Source: Tigriopus japonicus (taxonomy: Eukaryota > Arthropoda > Copepoda > Harpacticoida > Harpacticidae). Taken from it: a stretch of DNA of 64,000 nt. Where the stretch lies: contig CM021318.1 of assembly GCA_010645155.1 (NCBI GenBank), positions 222,557 to 286,556 of the forward strand. Reading direction: 5' to 3'. Shown here piece after piece: positions 21,501 through 32,224 of this stretch. Both the position numbers and the translations under genes were made by a program. Each line of letters begins with the position of its first letter. The first letter of the stretch is position 1. The notes under the pieces are model-generated. The model did no database searches. It was not told where the DNA came from and saw only the letters and a program-made list of their open reading frames with translations.

Positions 21501-24081
21501 GCTGGGATGGAAGACTCAAATCCGGGAAAGAGCGTCATGAGAATGCTAACTATGGATGCTGATCCAGCTGCATTGGCAACACCATCAATAAATCTATGAC
21601 CATTTTCATTTATTACCAAAAAGTATTTGCATTGCAAGATCTTTTATTTTCTTCTTTGCATTTTTTATGAGCTAGTTGACTTTGGGGACTCATTCCGACG
21701 AGAAGAAATTAAAGATTTTTTTTGTTGTGAAATTAAAGAAATTAAAGAAAATTGGTTGTGGGAAGCCATAAAAAAGTGGCTGAGGGGGCCTCAGTCTATC
21801 ACAATTTTAGCACTCTCTTTAAACTTTCAAAAGCATGCTATTTTGAGCAGAAAGATATTCCAGAAAATATGTATTTTTACACATACGTATGTACAGACGC
21901 TCCCCAACTTACGAACGAGTCATGTTCCCAACGATCGTTCGTAAATCTTCATCTATATTTTGTATTTTACTTAATGTTTTATGCCAATTTAAGTATATTG
22001 AAGGTTTATATATGTATGTTTATGGCTTGCATTAGTAACCTGTACTGATTTGTATTTAAAAAAAACATTAAATAAAATGGAGACTTACGTACAGTACTTT
22101 TCTATGTATGTTAGAGGGTGAGAGAACATTTTTCGACATACCGGGTGATGCATAAGAAACGGAACGGCAAACCATGTCCGTAACTTGGAAATGGTTGATC
22201 TCACAAAAAATGTATAGAGATCAAAAAGATGCGGCAGATAACAATTCTTAAGATACACAAGTTGTTATTCTCTTTTTGTCGCCTTATTTTTGATTTTAGC
22301 CAAATTTCTGAAGAGAGAAAAAAATCGGAGTCACGAACGCTCTGTTTTCGTAAAGGGTCCTTCAGGGAAAAAATCGTCGTCGCTTAAATATTGAAATTGG
22401 GTGAAATTGCTTTTTCTGACTTTTCAAGTCAAGTGTTTGGCCAACTCTATCCAAGAAAGGTGAGGTTCATACATGGTTTCAATCATGAGTAGGGCTGAAT
22501 ATTTTAGGTTTTACATAAAAACTTAGGTTTTAACCTAAAACGCCTAATTCGGGCAATTTTTACCTAAAATTATGTTTTCAGTCAAAAATTTACTTTTTTC
22601 TCGCCTTTTTAGGGCAATTTTTACCTAAAACTAAGTTTTCAACCTGATATTAACTTTTTTACTTATCCTAAAGTCATTTGCACAATAAGGTCCCTCAAAC
22701 CAGTGTCTTCAAAAAAACAAAACACGAGAACAAAGGAAGAGAGAAGAGGAATGGGAGCCACAATGATTTTCATCCCATCAACATGCCAAATCAGCATTAC
22801 CAGGTGGTTTCAGGCAGACATTGCCAAAAGTTGTTTGAAATACTGCCAATTACAGGCGCTCGCTGCCATTTTTGAAGTCACATAACGCCACATTCTGTCA
22901 CCTTTGAGCCGAATTTTTCTCGTTTTTTATCATTTCATCTCGTTTTTTAGGGCTCAAATTTTAGATCTCGTTTTTTAGGTCAAAATTTTTTGATCTCCTT
23001 TTCTCCTTTTCTTGGTCGACAATTTTCGATATCGTTTTTTGGTCGATTTTTTTGCCTGCCCTTCCACTTTTTGCCATATTCTGCCACTTCAGAAATTTCT
23101 CTACCACAAAATTTTCTATACTGCCATTTCTACCACTTTCCCACCAATGCCAAATTAAATTTTCACTGCCTCTGTCTCTGCTCCACTGCTTTTACTCTTG
23201 TAAAAAGTAAACTGCTGTAGAGCAATTAATAAAAGGCTATATTTGGTCTGAATAGCCTCTGAAAAGGTGTTATCTATACAACCTAAAAAAAACCTAAAAC
23301 GTAATTTTTGGCAACCTTATTATGTCATAATTTGCCCAAAAAGTTAACCTAAAATATTCAGCCCTAATCATGAGTTATTGACGATGGAATTAGGTGTTCC
23401 GTTTCTTTTGAAACACCCGGTACACGAACACATGTTCGTATGTATCGTTGTTCGTAATTCGAATGTCCGTAAGTAATAAGGAAAAGAAAACGTTTATTAC
23501 GAAATGAAAGCAATTTTTTCCAAGTTCAGATTGGAAAAATATTGACATCTTTTGGTAAATCACTTTCTTGAAATTTCATTTTGTGCTGGAAAAGGTTTGT
23601 GAAGCCAAGCAATACTTACCTCAGTAAATACGAAAGTCCAATAAAGGTCCACGTGTCATTCACATATTCCAAACTTCCAAAAGCCACTGCTGCAATCCCC
23701 TGAACAAACCCACCCACGTTGTACAGAATTTTGGGCCCAATTTTCCCTCCAAAGTGGGCAAAGATGGGCGAGAAGATGAAGCCTCCCAAACTAACGATCC
23801 CGAATACCAATCCATACTATTCACAAACCAAGCCAATATAGATAAAAAAATTCCAGTTCAATGACATTACAATGTTATACTTGTGCTGGAGTGGCACCCT
23901 TGGATTCGGCTTCAATCGGGTAAAAAGCAGGTTGAAGGGACAACAAGAGTCCCCAAGAAATGTAGGCTAGAGACCAGGGTTAAGCCTAACTGTAAGGATG
24001 AAAATCTATTTGTAAAAGCAATGTCTATTTACCTAAAGCGACAGTGATGGCCAGTACGGTTAACCTTGCTTTTGACACCAT
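18525..24081 (-). CDS. SLC18B1-like: SLC18B1-like MFS transporter, copy B, frameshifted last exon
   Basis: Exons: 24033-24081, 23881-23966, 23620-23816, 21463-21593, 21205-21398, 20234-20416, 19544-19796, 18525-18706. All splice sites and phases are intact. The frame gives 424 residues, homologous to copies A and C through helix 11 and TSQISM. After that, a net insertion of about 13 bases (near 18575-18595, containing the palindrome CAAAAATT-CTC-AATTTTTG) shifts the frame, so the predicted protein ends in about 25 unrelated polar residues and lacks helix 12. In another frame the lost end is still recognisable (MAILDCCQYVF, ending in a stop at 18494-18496). Exon 5 is one codon shorter than in A, as in C. 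The gene may be a recent pseudogene or encode an 11-helix protein. Introns 3 and 5 (21594-23619 and 20417-21204) are full of nested elements. Confidence 0.88.
20577..20657 (-). mobile_element. LINE 3'-region fragment in intron 5 of transporter B
   Basis: Minus-strand match to the end of the LINE coding region, with GGCAGATCTGTACAACCCTT and GAATAGTGGGTTGATCAGGA on the plus strand, as also found at 38211-38290 and, inverted, at 46430-46500. Confidence 0.75.
20770..21195. mobile_element. TTAA-type MITE interrupted by a hAT element
   Basis: The left arm TTGTTGTGGAGCAGAAATCC (near 20807) is mirrored by TTTCTGCTCTGCAACAAAAA (near 21155), and the right end runs CCGGCCCTTAA, matching the TTAA-flanked element at 44511-44658. 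The hAT element 20897-21145 sits inside at CGTCTAGAG; the uninterrupted relative reads CGTCTGGAATTTCTGCTCC. The left border is eroded. Confidence 0.7.
20897..21145. mobile_element. hAT-type MITE
   Basis: Ends CAGGGGTCGGCAAC and GTTGCTGACCCCTG are the terminal inverted repeats. Flanking 8-bp target duplications GTCTAGAG (20889-20896) and GTCTAAAG (21146-21153) differ at one base. The 249-bp interior is rich in GTGGGCCC and non-coding. A relative is at 53240-53485. Confidence 0.88.
22141..23420. mobile_element. Tc1/mariner-type element hosting a hAT insertion
   Basis: Left end CCGGGTG-n-AAACGGAAC mirrors the right end, GTTCCGTTTCTTTTGAAACACCCGG. TA dinucleotides flank it at 22139-22140 and 23421-23422. 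After removing the inner hAT element the carrier is only about 0.4 kb and non-coding. Confidence 0.75.
22490..23366. mobile_element. hAT-type element with perfect 8-bp duplication
   Basis: Terminal inverted repeats TAGGGCTGAATATTTTAGG and its mirror ending CAGCCCTA are flanked by ATCATGAG on both sides (22482-22489 and 23367-23374). The 877-bp interior is low-complexity (runs of TTAGGTTTT/ACCTAAAA and CTCGTTTTTTAGG) with no transposase frame. Confidence 0.88.
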
Positions 24082-24276
24082 GCTTCCAAATCGAGTAATG
24101 AGGAAGAATCATGCACATGGTGGGGAGTTCGAGGTCAAGTGATGCCTATTATTGTGGTTACTTTTCTGAACAGATAACGACTACCCCTTACCTAACTATT
24201 TTGACTTACGTACACCCCCATGATTCATGCTTGAAAAGAGAATGCAAACGCATTTATGAAGTACACTTGGGGTCAG

Positions 24277-24731
24277 GCAAGAACCACTGAATTTCTCTGG
24301 ACTGGGAGCCTAACGAAAATAATCATGATTTCCAGGAAGAGCAATTCAAGGACCTTCTTCTGCAAATGAGACCTTGACTATGTTCACAAAAATACGTATT
24401 TCAACTTTTAGCTCAATCGAACATCGGAGTCAAAAGTTATGCTCTCTTAAAGCTCAGTGCAAATCCTACAGAGAGTGAATGAACTAGCCCTTTTCCGGTA
24501 ATTGCTTTACCACAAAAGGGCGAACTCATTCATTCTATGCTCTCTTCAGTACGAAAGTTAGAGAAGGCATAACTTTTCACCCCAGCGTTCGATTGGGCTG
24601 AAATTTGAAAAACGCAGTCTACTTAATACAAACAAGGTCTCGTTTGTAGAAGAACGCAATTGAATCAAGCCTGCTGGAAATTATAATTCTCACCGGTAGC
24701 CTTCCGCTCCAGAAATTCAGTGCTTCTTGGG
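24277..24731. mobile_element. Foldback element, family 1, copy 2
   Basis: A diverged copy of 5755-6205: it shares CTTCTGCAAATGAGACCTTG, TGAATGAACTAGCCCTT and TCGATTGGGCTGAAATTTGA and the same palindromic layout, with ends CAAGAACCACTGAATTTCT and its mirror. It lies upstream of transporter B, not in an intron. Confidence 0.75.
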
Positions 24732-26002
24732 TCAGGATTATCTGAGGGAACGTTGAACGTGTCATTTGGGTCAACCAGAGTTCCTCGATTCCTCTGTTTT
24801 ATTCAAAGATGGGCGACAATTGGTGAATATTACAAACTAGCTTATTTTTGACAACTGTGCATCTTCTATTTTGAAAAGCAGGTGAGAATTTATCATGGCT
24901 GTACCGTTTCTTTCCAAACATTCGGTAACGTGACAGGTAATGAAAGTCGCATGTAACACTTTCAAGGCTTTGAGCAGAGTAAATTAATCTAAAGAACACG
25001 ATATGCATTTGCATTACTTGCCCTTTGAACAAGGTGCCAAAAGTAGTTTTTCTTAAATTATTCTCATCAGTTTTGATGTGAAAACAAAACGTTGAATGGA
25101 TTCAATGCTATGTAGCAATTTAATTAAAGCCTACAACTCCGTCACTAGAAGGAGCAAAACTAACGGCAAAGTCTCTAGATGTTACTTGAAAGAATAGCCT
25201 AAATATTACATTAGATTTCTCCTCAATTTTTGAGAATATTTAAGACAGCCACAAAATAATTCTGTTTCAACGTAAAACAAGTCATCTGGAGTGAAACAAC
25301 AAAGTTTTTCAACACAATGGCGCCGTTGTAATTTCTTCTTCTGATTAAGCCTCAACTTTGCTCTGATGGCAAGTTGTTCATTTTGAGAACAAGAGAGAGC
25401 GCCAAAGGCAAAGGATGTTGATTTGAAAAAAAGTCATCTGGTTGACAAAAATGTCGTCTTTCTTTCAATTGCCCTAATAGTTAAAACAAAAATGGCTTGT
25501 TTTCACACAAGTCTTAAGCATGTATTAATGCTTGTTTTGCATATCTTTTGAAACTCAAAATGCGGACAGTCGCTTGTTCAATGGAAACTCAAATACCCAA
25601 AAAATAAAAGCACCTTTTAGTGTAAAGAAATACGTGGAAGCCTGTTTTTAGAAGAAAAAGTGATTATTTTGGTCATTTAACAGAAATTGTGAAAAATATG
25701 TTTGACAAATTAATTTTCAAACTTTAAATAGTTAAAAGAGCGTCTTTAACATGGACTGAAGTGTTTTAGATCTTATTTCAATATTCTAAAATTTATCATT
25801 TTTTAATTCTTGATAAGGCACTTTAACCTCGGCGTTATAGGAACATAGTGAAACCTAAGTTGCAGAATCGTAAACTGTTCTTGAAAAACAATATTAAATG
25901 TTCCCCTCTTTTCAATGATTCGAAAGTGACATTTTACAGTGTTTTTGAGTATTGGAATATATTTTCAAAAAATGATCTAAATTTGGCGCATGCTTAACGT
26001 TT
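24732..26002. other. Intergenic region between transporters B and C
   Basis: No gene or element with clear ends recognised. It contains the 3' flank of copy C and probably part of the promoter region of copy B. Confidence 0.4.
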
Positions 26003-29000
26003 TTAAGATAAGTTCTCGTACTCTGTTTGTTTCTTGGTCTTTTTTGTTTTACAATAGTACTGAATGCAATCAACCAAGGCCATTGCCAGAAAGACAGCGA
26101 CCGAAATCTGACTAGTCTGAGGAAAACCAATAGCATCTACAATGAATCCAGCCACGGTAGGCCCAATGAAGTTTCCCAAGTGAAAAGAGGCATTCCATAA
26201 TCCTGAAAAGGCCAAGAAAAGTTCTTAATTCAGAGATTTTCCAAGTCAAATGGAATAGCCACTATCGACAATTGATAAGTTGAAAGCTCAATTTTTGAGT
26301 AATGATGACCGCTAAAAGAATGAATTTCCTAACCACAGCGTACTTTTTGAAAGTAAATGTAAGGCTTTCGTTATACTTGTATTTTTAAGGTGTCTATTTG
26401 TATTAAGTGTTCACATGATTTGATAGATCTGTCCGAAAGGGCCATTTTGGCTTCCGAAAGGGCCATTTTGGCTTCAAATGTTACATTGCTTTTCACTTTC
26501 CATGATAGCATTACGAAATAGTTGCTTTCTTTCTATCATCGTTGATTGAAAAAAGGAAATTTGATGGCCAAGCAAAATTCTCATCTGAATATTTACACAA
26601 AGATCAATGTGGTTGAATACAACAAATATGGGAGCTCAAATGCAAAAATAGCCGTCCTGAAAACGTAGTCACTTTTGGCGCCATCTGTCAAATAAACTGC
26701 AAAACTACTTAAAATTTGTAGGGTCTAATGGGGTATTCTTGGCGATGTTTTTTTTTGGAAATAAATCGGTAATTCTTGGCTAGCTTAATCAATTAGCCGA
26801 GTTGTTTGGAAATCAATTCAAAATGAAGCAAAATGAAGCAGTCTTGGTCAAATGTGGCATCCCATATTATTTGCTGCCATTGTGACTTTTAAAGTAGAGC
26901 AATATTGGCGAAGTTGTACAAAAAGCAGGAGATTCACAAAATCCTCAAGCTTTTAGGATCTCCTTTGGCTTTTGGTAATCAAATTCCGAGTCAAAAGGTT
27001 GCGAGATTTCTCCAAACACAAGCAATCGTTACAAATGTCATATTCATTCGCAAAAACTATTATCAAATCAAGTAGGGGTGAGGCATGGCGTAGTGCGTAC
27101 TGCGTCGGTTTATCGTGTAGATGGCTGGGGTTCGATCCTTGCTGACTGCCACCCTCAAAATTCAACTCTTCGGAGTCAAAATTTAGCATTTGAACCGTCT
27201 TTCAAATGCAACACACAACTTTCCAAACTCAACTCTTCGGAGTCAAAATTTAGCATTGAACTGTCTTTCAATGCCAAATACTAGGCAAGCCCCGGTTCGA
27301 TCCCGGGCTTGCCTAGTCCTAGTGACCTGTGGTATTAAGTTACATGCAGAAGTCACGGCCCTTGACGGCTTAAATGGGCGAACCTGGGGTCATTCCCGAG
27401 GGTGAGGTAAAAATTAATGCTTGCTTGTTAGCTTGTCCAAGTGGAGCGGCAATATCCCTATATGGCGGACAGCCTCTATCAGATCGCAGCTGCGAAGCTG
27501 CGTTCTGACTCCTCAACAAACAAACAAACAATTATCAAATCAAAATTAAAACTAGCATTAGAGATCATTCTTTCAATATAAGCGAAGCTCAGTAAACATC
27601 GGCTGGGCCTGATTGTTTCCCCCGTAGCTCGGTCATGGCCTCTGGTGCCGCGTTGCTTCACTGAAATTTTACGATCGTATCTCATTCTCGCCCGTTTGTT
27701 GCGGAGCAACTGACCGTTTGAAATATTTGATCGAACGCAGAACAGGAAAGAACAGACGCACCACAAAAGGGCGGCGCAACACTACGGAGCACAAAATCAA
27801 CAACCTTTTTTCTCACTGTGCTTGTCCTATTACATGGATGCTTTCCTTCTGGAAGTATTGAAAATACTATAGTATACAAAAACAATTCTACATTTTCGGT
27901 TTAGAGTGCGACAATAGATAGTTATGGCTTTCCTGACAAAAAATAAGAAATAGTAAATACCTGTAAGGACCAAATAGGTGTTCACGTCATCACGATATCC
28001 TTGGCGGACAGACTCCTTGTAAGCTCTAGAAAACGAAGACACCAGAACAAAACCGTAGCCCAACCCAAAGAAGGGCATGATACCCAAAATCAATGGCACA
28101 GAAGCCGATAAAGGGGTGAAGAACGGGGCAGGTCCAATGAATAAGAATGCTATGAACATGGAAAAATTCCCAGCGATTGAGAACAAGATAGGCGAGTTGA
28201 TACGGTCACAAACCTGCAATGGTTTGGTATTTCAATTTTTTTTGCAAAATATTAATTTAGAGAGACCTCACATAACCGGTTATAGGAGTGGTCACAATGT
28301 AGAAAGCGGACATTATGAGAAAGGCCATGCTGACGTCAAATTGAGTGGCTTGAGCCTCGGATTTTCTCATATGAGGTTGAAGTAGTGAATCAATCATCCC
28401 ATTTCCACATAACAAGACGAAATTATCCAAAAAAGGTAAGCTCAAACTGAAAGACTAAATATGCAGAGCTCTGAAGTGAAACTTGTACTGTTGATTGTCT
28501 TTTGATTAATGTTCGAAAAGACTTCTCAATTAAAACTGTGCATCCTTGACTTACTGTCACCACATTTTTGAGAGTCAGTGAAGGTTTGTTGTCATCCACG
28601 GTCTCATGGCCTTTGGCAATCGTACCTGGTTTCACCCTCGGCACAATCAGGAGAAGGGCAAAGGCCAGAACGATAATGATTCCACCCACAACATAAAAAG
28701 GTAGGCCAAAACCTCCATACTCATATAAAAGAGAGCCCAGAAGTGGACCTATAATAAAGACATGAGTCTTGTTTAGAATTCGATATGTATTCGATCGACT
28801 CAAAAAGAGTTACCAAACATGTATCCTAAACCCAGACACATTTCCGTCCAGGCCGTGATTGAGGACTCCGAACCCGGAATTAAGGTCATGAGAATGCTAA
28901 CAATGGTGGCCGCACAAGCTGCATTAGCCAAACCATCGACGAATCTGAGAGGTTGAGAAACTTGTGAGTAGGGGGAGGGGGAAAACCGGTGTCGATGGTG

Positions 29001-29872
29001 AGGTGTCGAAACCAACATCGGTTTTTAAGGTTTCGGAGTTAATATCTACAAAGTTCCGAGACGAATTCAAAAATATATAAACATTTAGATTTCTAAATCT
29101 TTAGCAGTGTCTACTGTCTAACTCCTAAATTCCCCAAGTCGATGTCGAGGAGTAAACACCGACATATGCTTTTTTGTAGACACGTTCGGGGGTTCGTGAT
29201 TCCTTTTTAAAGATTTCACGGTATTGTCTTTTCCTTTTGAGACATTAAAGAAAAAAATGCCTTCTTTTCTTCGTCCCCACTCAAAGTTAGCATTTTACCT
29301 CATAACTTGCTTGGCTTGTGGTTGAAATTATCTTTTTGCAAAAAGACCAAAATCTATAGCTTGAAAAACCTTCTTTTAATCATCAATCTGCTGAAAACTG
29401 ACCTGAGCAAGTATGAAAGCCCGATGAAGGTCCATGTATCAGTCACATATTCCAGACTTCCAAAAGCCACTCCAGTGATTCCCTGGAGGAATCCACCCAC
29501 ATTGTACAAAAGTTTAGGGCCAATCTTGCCCCCAAAGTGAGCAAATATGGGCGAGAAAATGAACGCTGCCAAACTGACAATGCCAAACACCAATCCATAC
29601 TAAATGAGTGTCATACATTTAGTTAATTTGACACGTTATTTTTATCATATTTTTCGATATTTCATACTTGTGAAGGTGTGGCACCCTTAGATTCCGCTTC
29701 AATGGGGTAAAAAGCAGGTTGAAGAGACAGCAAGAGTCCCCAGGATGTGTATGCTGAAATTTGGGAGCAAAGATTCTTTTGATGATGTTATAAGAAATGA
29801 CCATAGGCCAAGATAATTAATACCCAAGGCCACAGTTGCACTCAACAAAATCAATCTTGTTTTTGACACCAT
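26003..29872 (-). CDS. SLC18B1-like: SLC18B1-like MFS transporter, copy C (8 exons)
   Basis: Exons: 29824-29872, 29668-29753, 29403-29599, 28814-28944, 28555-28748, 28272-28454, 27961-28213, 26003-26202. All GT-AG, product 430 residues. It is the most compact copy (introns 1-6 mostly 70-500 bp) and intact at both ends, with the full helix 12 (SVAVFLAMALVDCIQYY) and a basic tail. The protein matches copies A and B along its length, for example AESKGATPSQ, MLQPHM/LLQPHM, SEAQATQF and FLFIGPAPF. The eight exons have the same lengths as copy A except exon 5 (194 versus 197 bases, as in B). Predicted role as for copy A: proton-coupled vesicular export of small amines or polyamines, by homology only. 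Intron 7 (26203-27960) holds two repeats. Confidence 0.93.
26432..26475. repeat. Two-unit tandem repeat of 21 bp
   Basis: CCGAAAGGGCCATTTTGGCTT occurs twice in a row. Small, in intron 7 of transporter C. Confidence 0.8.
27074..27535 (+). mobile_element. tRNA-derived SINE, family C
   Basis: The head GGCGTAGTGCGTACTGCG (A-box-like) and GGGGTTCGATCC (B-box) resemble a tRNA promoter. A second TTCGATCCCGGG-type hairpin (27283-27315, AGGCAAGCCCCGG pairing with its mirror) lies further in. The element ends in a CAAA tail (27518-27530). Inside, a unit of about 50 bp with CAACTCTTCGGAGTCAAAAT is duplicated (27160-27205 and 27228-27275). It sits in intron 7 of transporter C. Confidence 0.65.
27590..27830 (-). 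repeat. Interspersed repeat, uninterrupted copy
   Basis: Inverted match to 59945-60650: shared blocks include GTTGCGGAGCAACTGACCGT, GGCCTGATTG and GGGCGGCGCAAC. In the 60-kb copy the same repeat is split by about 440 bp of other sequence. Class unknown; no ends with clear duplications. Confidence 0.65.
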
Positions 29873-30451
29873 GTTTCCCCAAAGAATGCACAATCACGTG
29901 TGCTATTCAAATCGTACTTTTTCAAAGGTGTCGATTTATCTCCTTTGTGGTTACTTTCGTCACTATGAATGAGATGCTGACAGAAGGATTATTTAATTAA
30001 AGAGATGTAACTCAATCTTCTGATGCAAGAATGTTACCCCTAATGATCATGTTTTCATGTTTCTTTCATGTTTCCAACAAGGACAACTAATTTTCTCCAA
30101 ATCTCTCAGCTGAGCATAAAAACACTGAAGAAAAGAACCTTGAAAATCTTTTTTTGCACTTTTAACCCACCTCGTCGATATATCCGCTATTTGATTCATT
30201 TTTTTGTTTAAGATTGCAACCTTCTTAAGTTTATTTCGTTGCAACTCATAATAAATGTGAAAGCCCGTTCGACCCCTAAACTGACATTTGTGCTGGATCG
30301 AGATGGGGATCACCAAAGGATGTGTCGTTTGTCTCAGTTTAATCAAAAGGCAATATCAAGGAAGATTCGTTATCTCATTGAAAAAAGAAAACATGATTAT
30401 TAAGACAATGAATAAGAAATGAGTTTAGAAGCGAAGAGACGGAAAGACAGG
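29873..30451. other. Upstream region of transporter C
   Basis: Presumed promoter of copy C. No gene recognised. Confidence 0.4.
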
Positions 30452-30860
30452 AAGTTGCTCAGCCCATTTGGGCGAATCCAAGTTTTTACTCCATTTCAGC
30501 GTCCATTTGATGATTCTAGGTCCTTGAAAGTGATTTATATTTTACGTCTTGATACCTCTGCTTGAACCTGTTTGATAAAATGGTCAGTTTATTTGCCTGA
30601 AAATGATATACATTAAATCATATATTACCAGAAAGAATCATTAAAAATTTTCATTTCCTTGTATGTCAAACATTTTGATATTATCAAATATTGATTTGAT
30701 TCTTTGGAATCTACTGAACAAATCAGCATCTTTGAAATACTGTTTGGATCAATTTTAAGTCCTCTTTTTTGCAATCACACAAGGCTTGCTGAATTGCTTT
30801 TAATTCAGTTACTTTAAAAATATATTTTGCACATTATTGACCCAATTCAAGCCAAGGCAT
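30452..30860. mobile_element. Foldback element, family 2, truncated copy
   Basis: The left part TTGCTCAGCCCATTTGGGCG and GATTCTAGGTCCTTG matches the terminal repeat at 17470-17555. The interior matches the centre of that element in opposite orientation (TGATTCTTTGGAA, TATTGACCCAATTCAAGCCA). The right terminal repeat is absent. Confidence 0.75.
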
Positions 30861-32224
30861 CTTTCTCTCATCCATCTTGAGACCAGTCCTCGAAGTGCCT
30901 GTCCTGGAGCTCAGTCAGGATAAAGAAGCTCATGTACAAAGAAACGAAAACTCCCCGAGCGTGCTCCCTTCTGATTGGTCGAGAAGCGCAGCTGTGACAG
31001 GGCCTCCTGAAATACCCAAACAAACTCGAACGATTGGAAACCAACTCTCCGAAAAGGCGAATTCATTCCTGCGATTCCTTGTCTTGGAGTCGGAGCTGTT
31101 GTGATACGTGAAAACAAGTATTTGCAAATTTACTTTGACTTAAAGGTTAGATGTACGAGGAGCAATGTTGTTTGAAAATATTTCGAAAATCTATTTTCAA
31201 CGGGCTTTTTGTGCAACATCTCGAAGAACCAAACAAGGGGGTCGTTACATAAATTTAGACAAGCGACTGAGTCGATGGCGACAATATTTTAGTTAGACAC
31301 ATCCTTAAGACTACTTAAGAGTTAAGTTGAAGAAGATGTTCAAAAAATATCTCTAAGCATGTTTTAAGTGACCTAATCTCGTTTTTTGCTCATGACAACA
31401 GAATTCAAATACATATCCTTTAGCGCATTCACACCTCAAAACCGGTTTCAATAATTAATTGAAATTTTATACTCTTTTATCTATTTTCCTTAAATCTAAA
31501 AACCAAAGAATAAACTTTTTTCCAAGAGGCAATTTATACCTTCAACAAATTTAATTACCCTTTTGGACGGAATACGCCCTGGAAGTACACCAATCCTATC
31601 CTTATTGAATCCATAACTGTCAATATTCTCGGAACTTTCTTCGTGAAAGTCCTTTCCGATTCGTCCACGGGCGTAACTGAGATTTACCCAATCAGTGAAA
31701 TCATGCATGATTGATGAGATGGAGTAGATGATAGTTCTCAAAAATTTCGAATCAGTTGCTGGCTAGATGGTTTAATCACACGGCAAGACCTTGAATATGG
31801 ACATGAAATTACATAAACGAAGGGAGAACTACTCTGAATTAGCAAAGAGTACACGAGCACTACTAGGAATGAGAATCCAATACATTTTTCAGGCTTTGTA
31901 GATTCCGAGTGAACGTGTGTTTACTGGAGGTTTTGGTTTGTTGGGGTTTTTTTTCAAGCTTAGCCGTTTCGCCGCTTTAAATTTTCTGCCGCTAGCGTCA
32001 AGTTTTCGCTTCTTTGTACATGAGGTTCTTTAAGTCAGGAGACATACCGGAGGGGGGGGGGTTCTTCATCCGAATGGCCTCTTTTGGCGGATGTTAAAAA
32101 TTGTTACATAATCACTATCTTTGTATTTCATTGTCCAAACAATTTGATCTTATCTTTAGCACAATCATCTTTTGCTTGAAGTCTCTTTTTGAAATCCTCT
32201 CGTCGGCTTGATCCATTCTTGAGA
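30861..32224. other. Intergenic region with a shared repeat (31135-31470)
   Basis: 31135-31470 matches 55110-55510 in the same orientation (blocks ATGTACGAGGAGCAATGTTG/ATGTACAGCAGTGTTGCTC, AACGGGCTTTTTGTGCA/AACGGCTTATTCGTTCA, GGTCGTTACAT, ATGTTCAAAAAAT). It is an old interspersed repeat of unknown class. A minus-strand open stretch at 31560-31740 has codon-like appearance but no recognised domain. A run of ten G lies near 32053. Confidence 0.55.

Larger units (their letters stand above)
21895..23480. mobile_element. Outer element of a three-level nest in intron 3 of transporter B
   Basis: Sequence with TTACGAACG/CGTTCGTAA motifs flanks the mariner-like insertion on both sides (21900-21950 and 23422-23480), suggesting one older element split by it. 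The borders are not firm. Confidence 0.4.

Noticed and set aside
31496..31741. Minus-strand open frame with codon-like sequence (FTDWVNLSYARGRIGKD and on)
   Set aside because: It has possible splice sites but no partner exons or recognised domain nearby; it could be a relic exon, not enough to call a gene.
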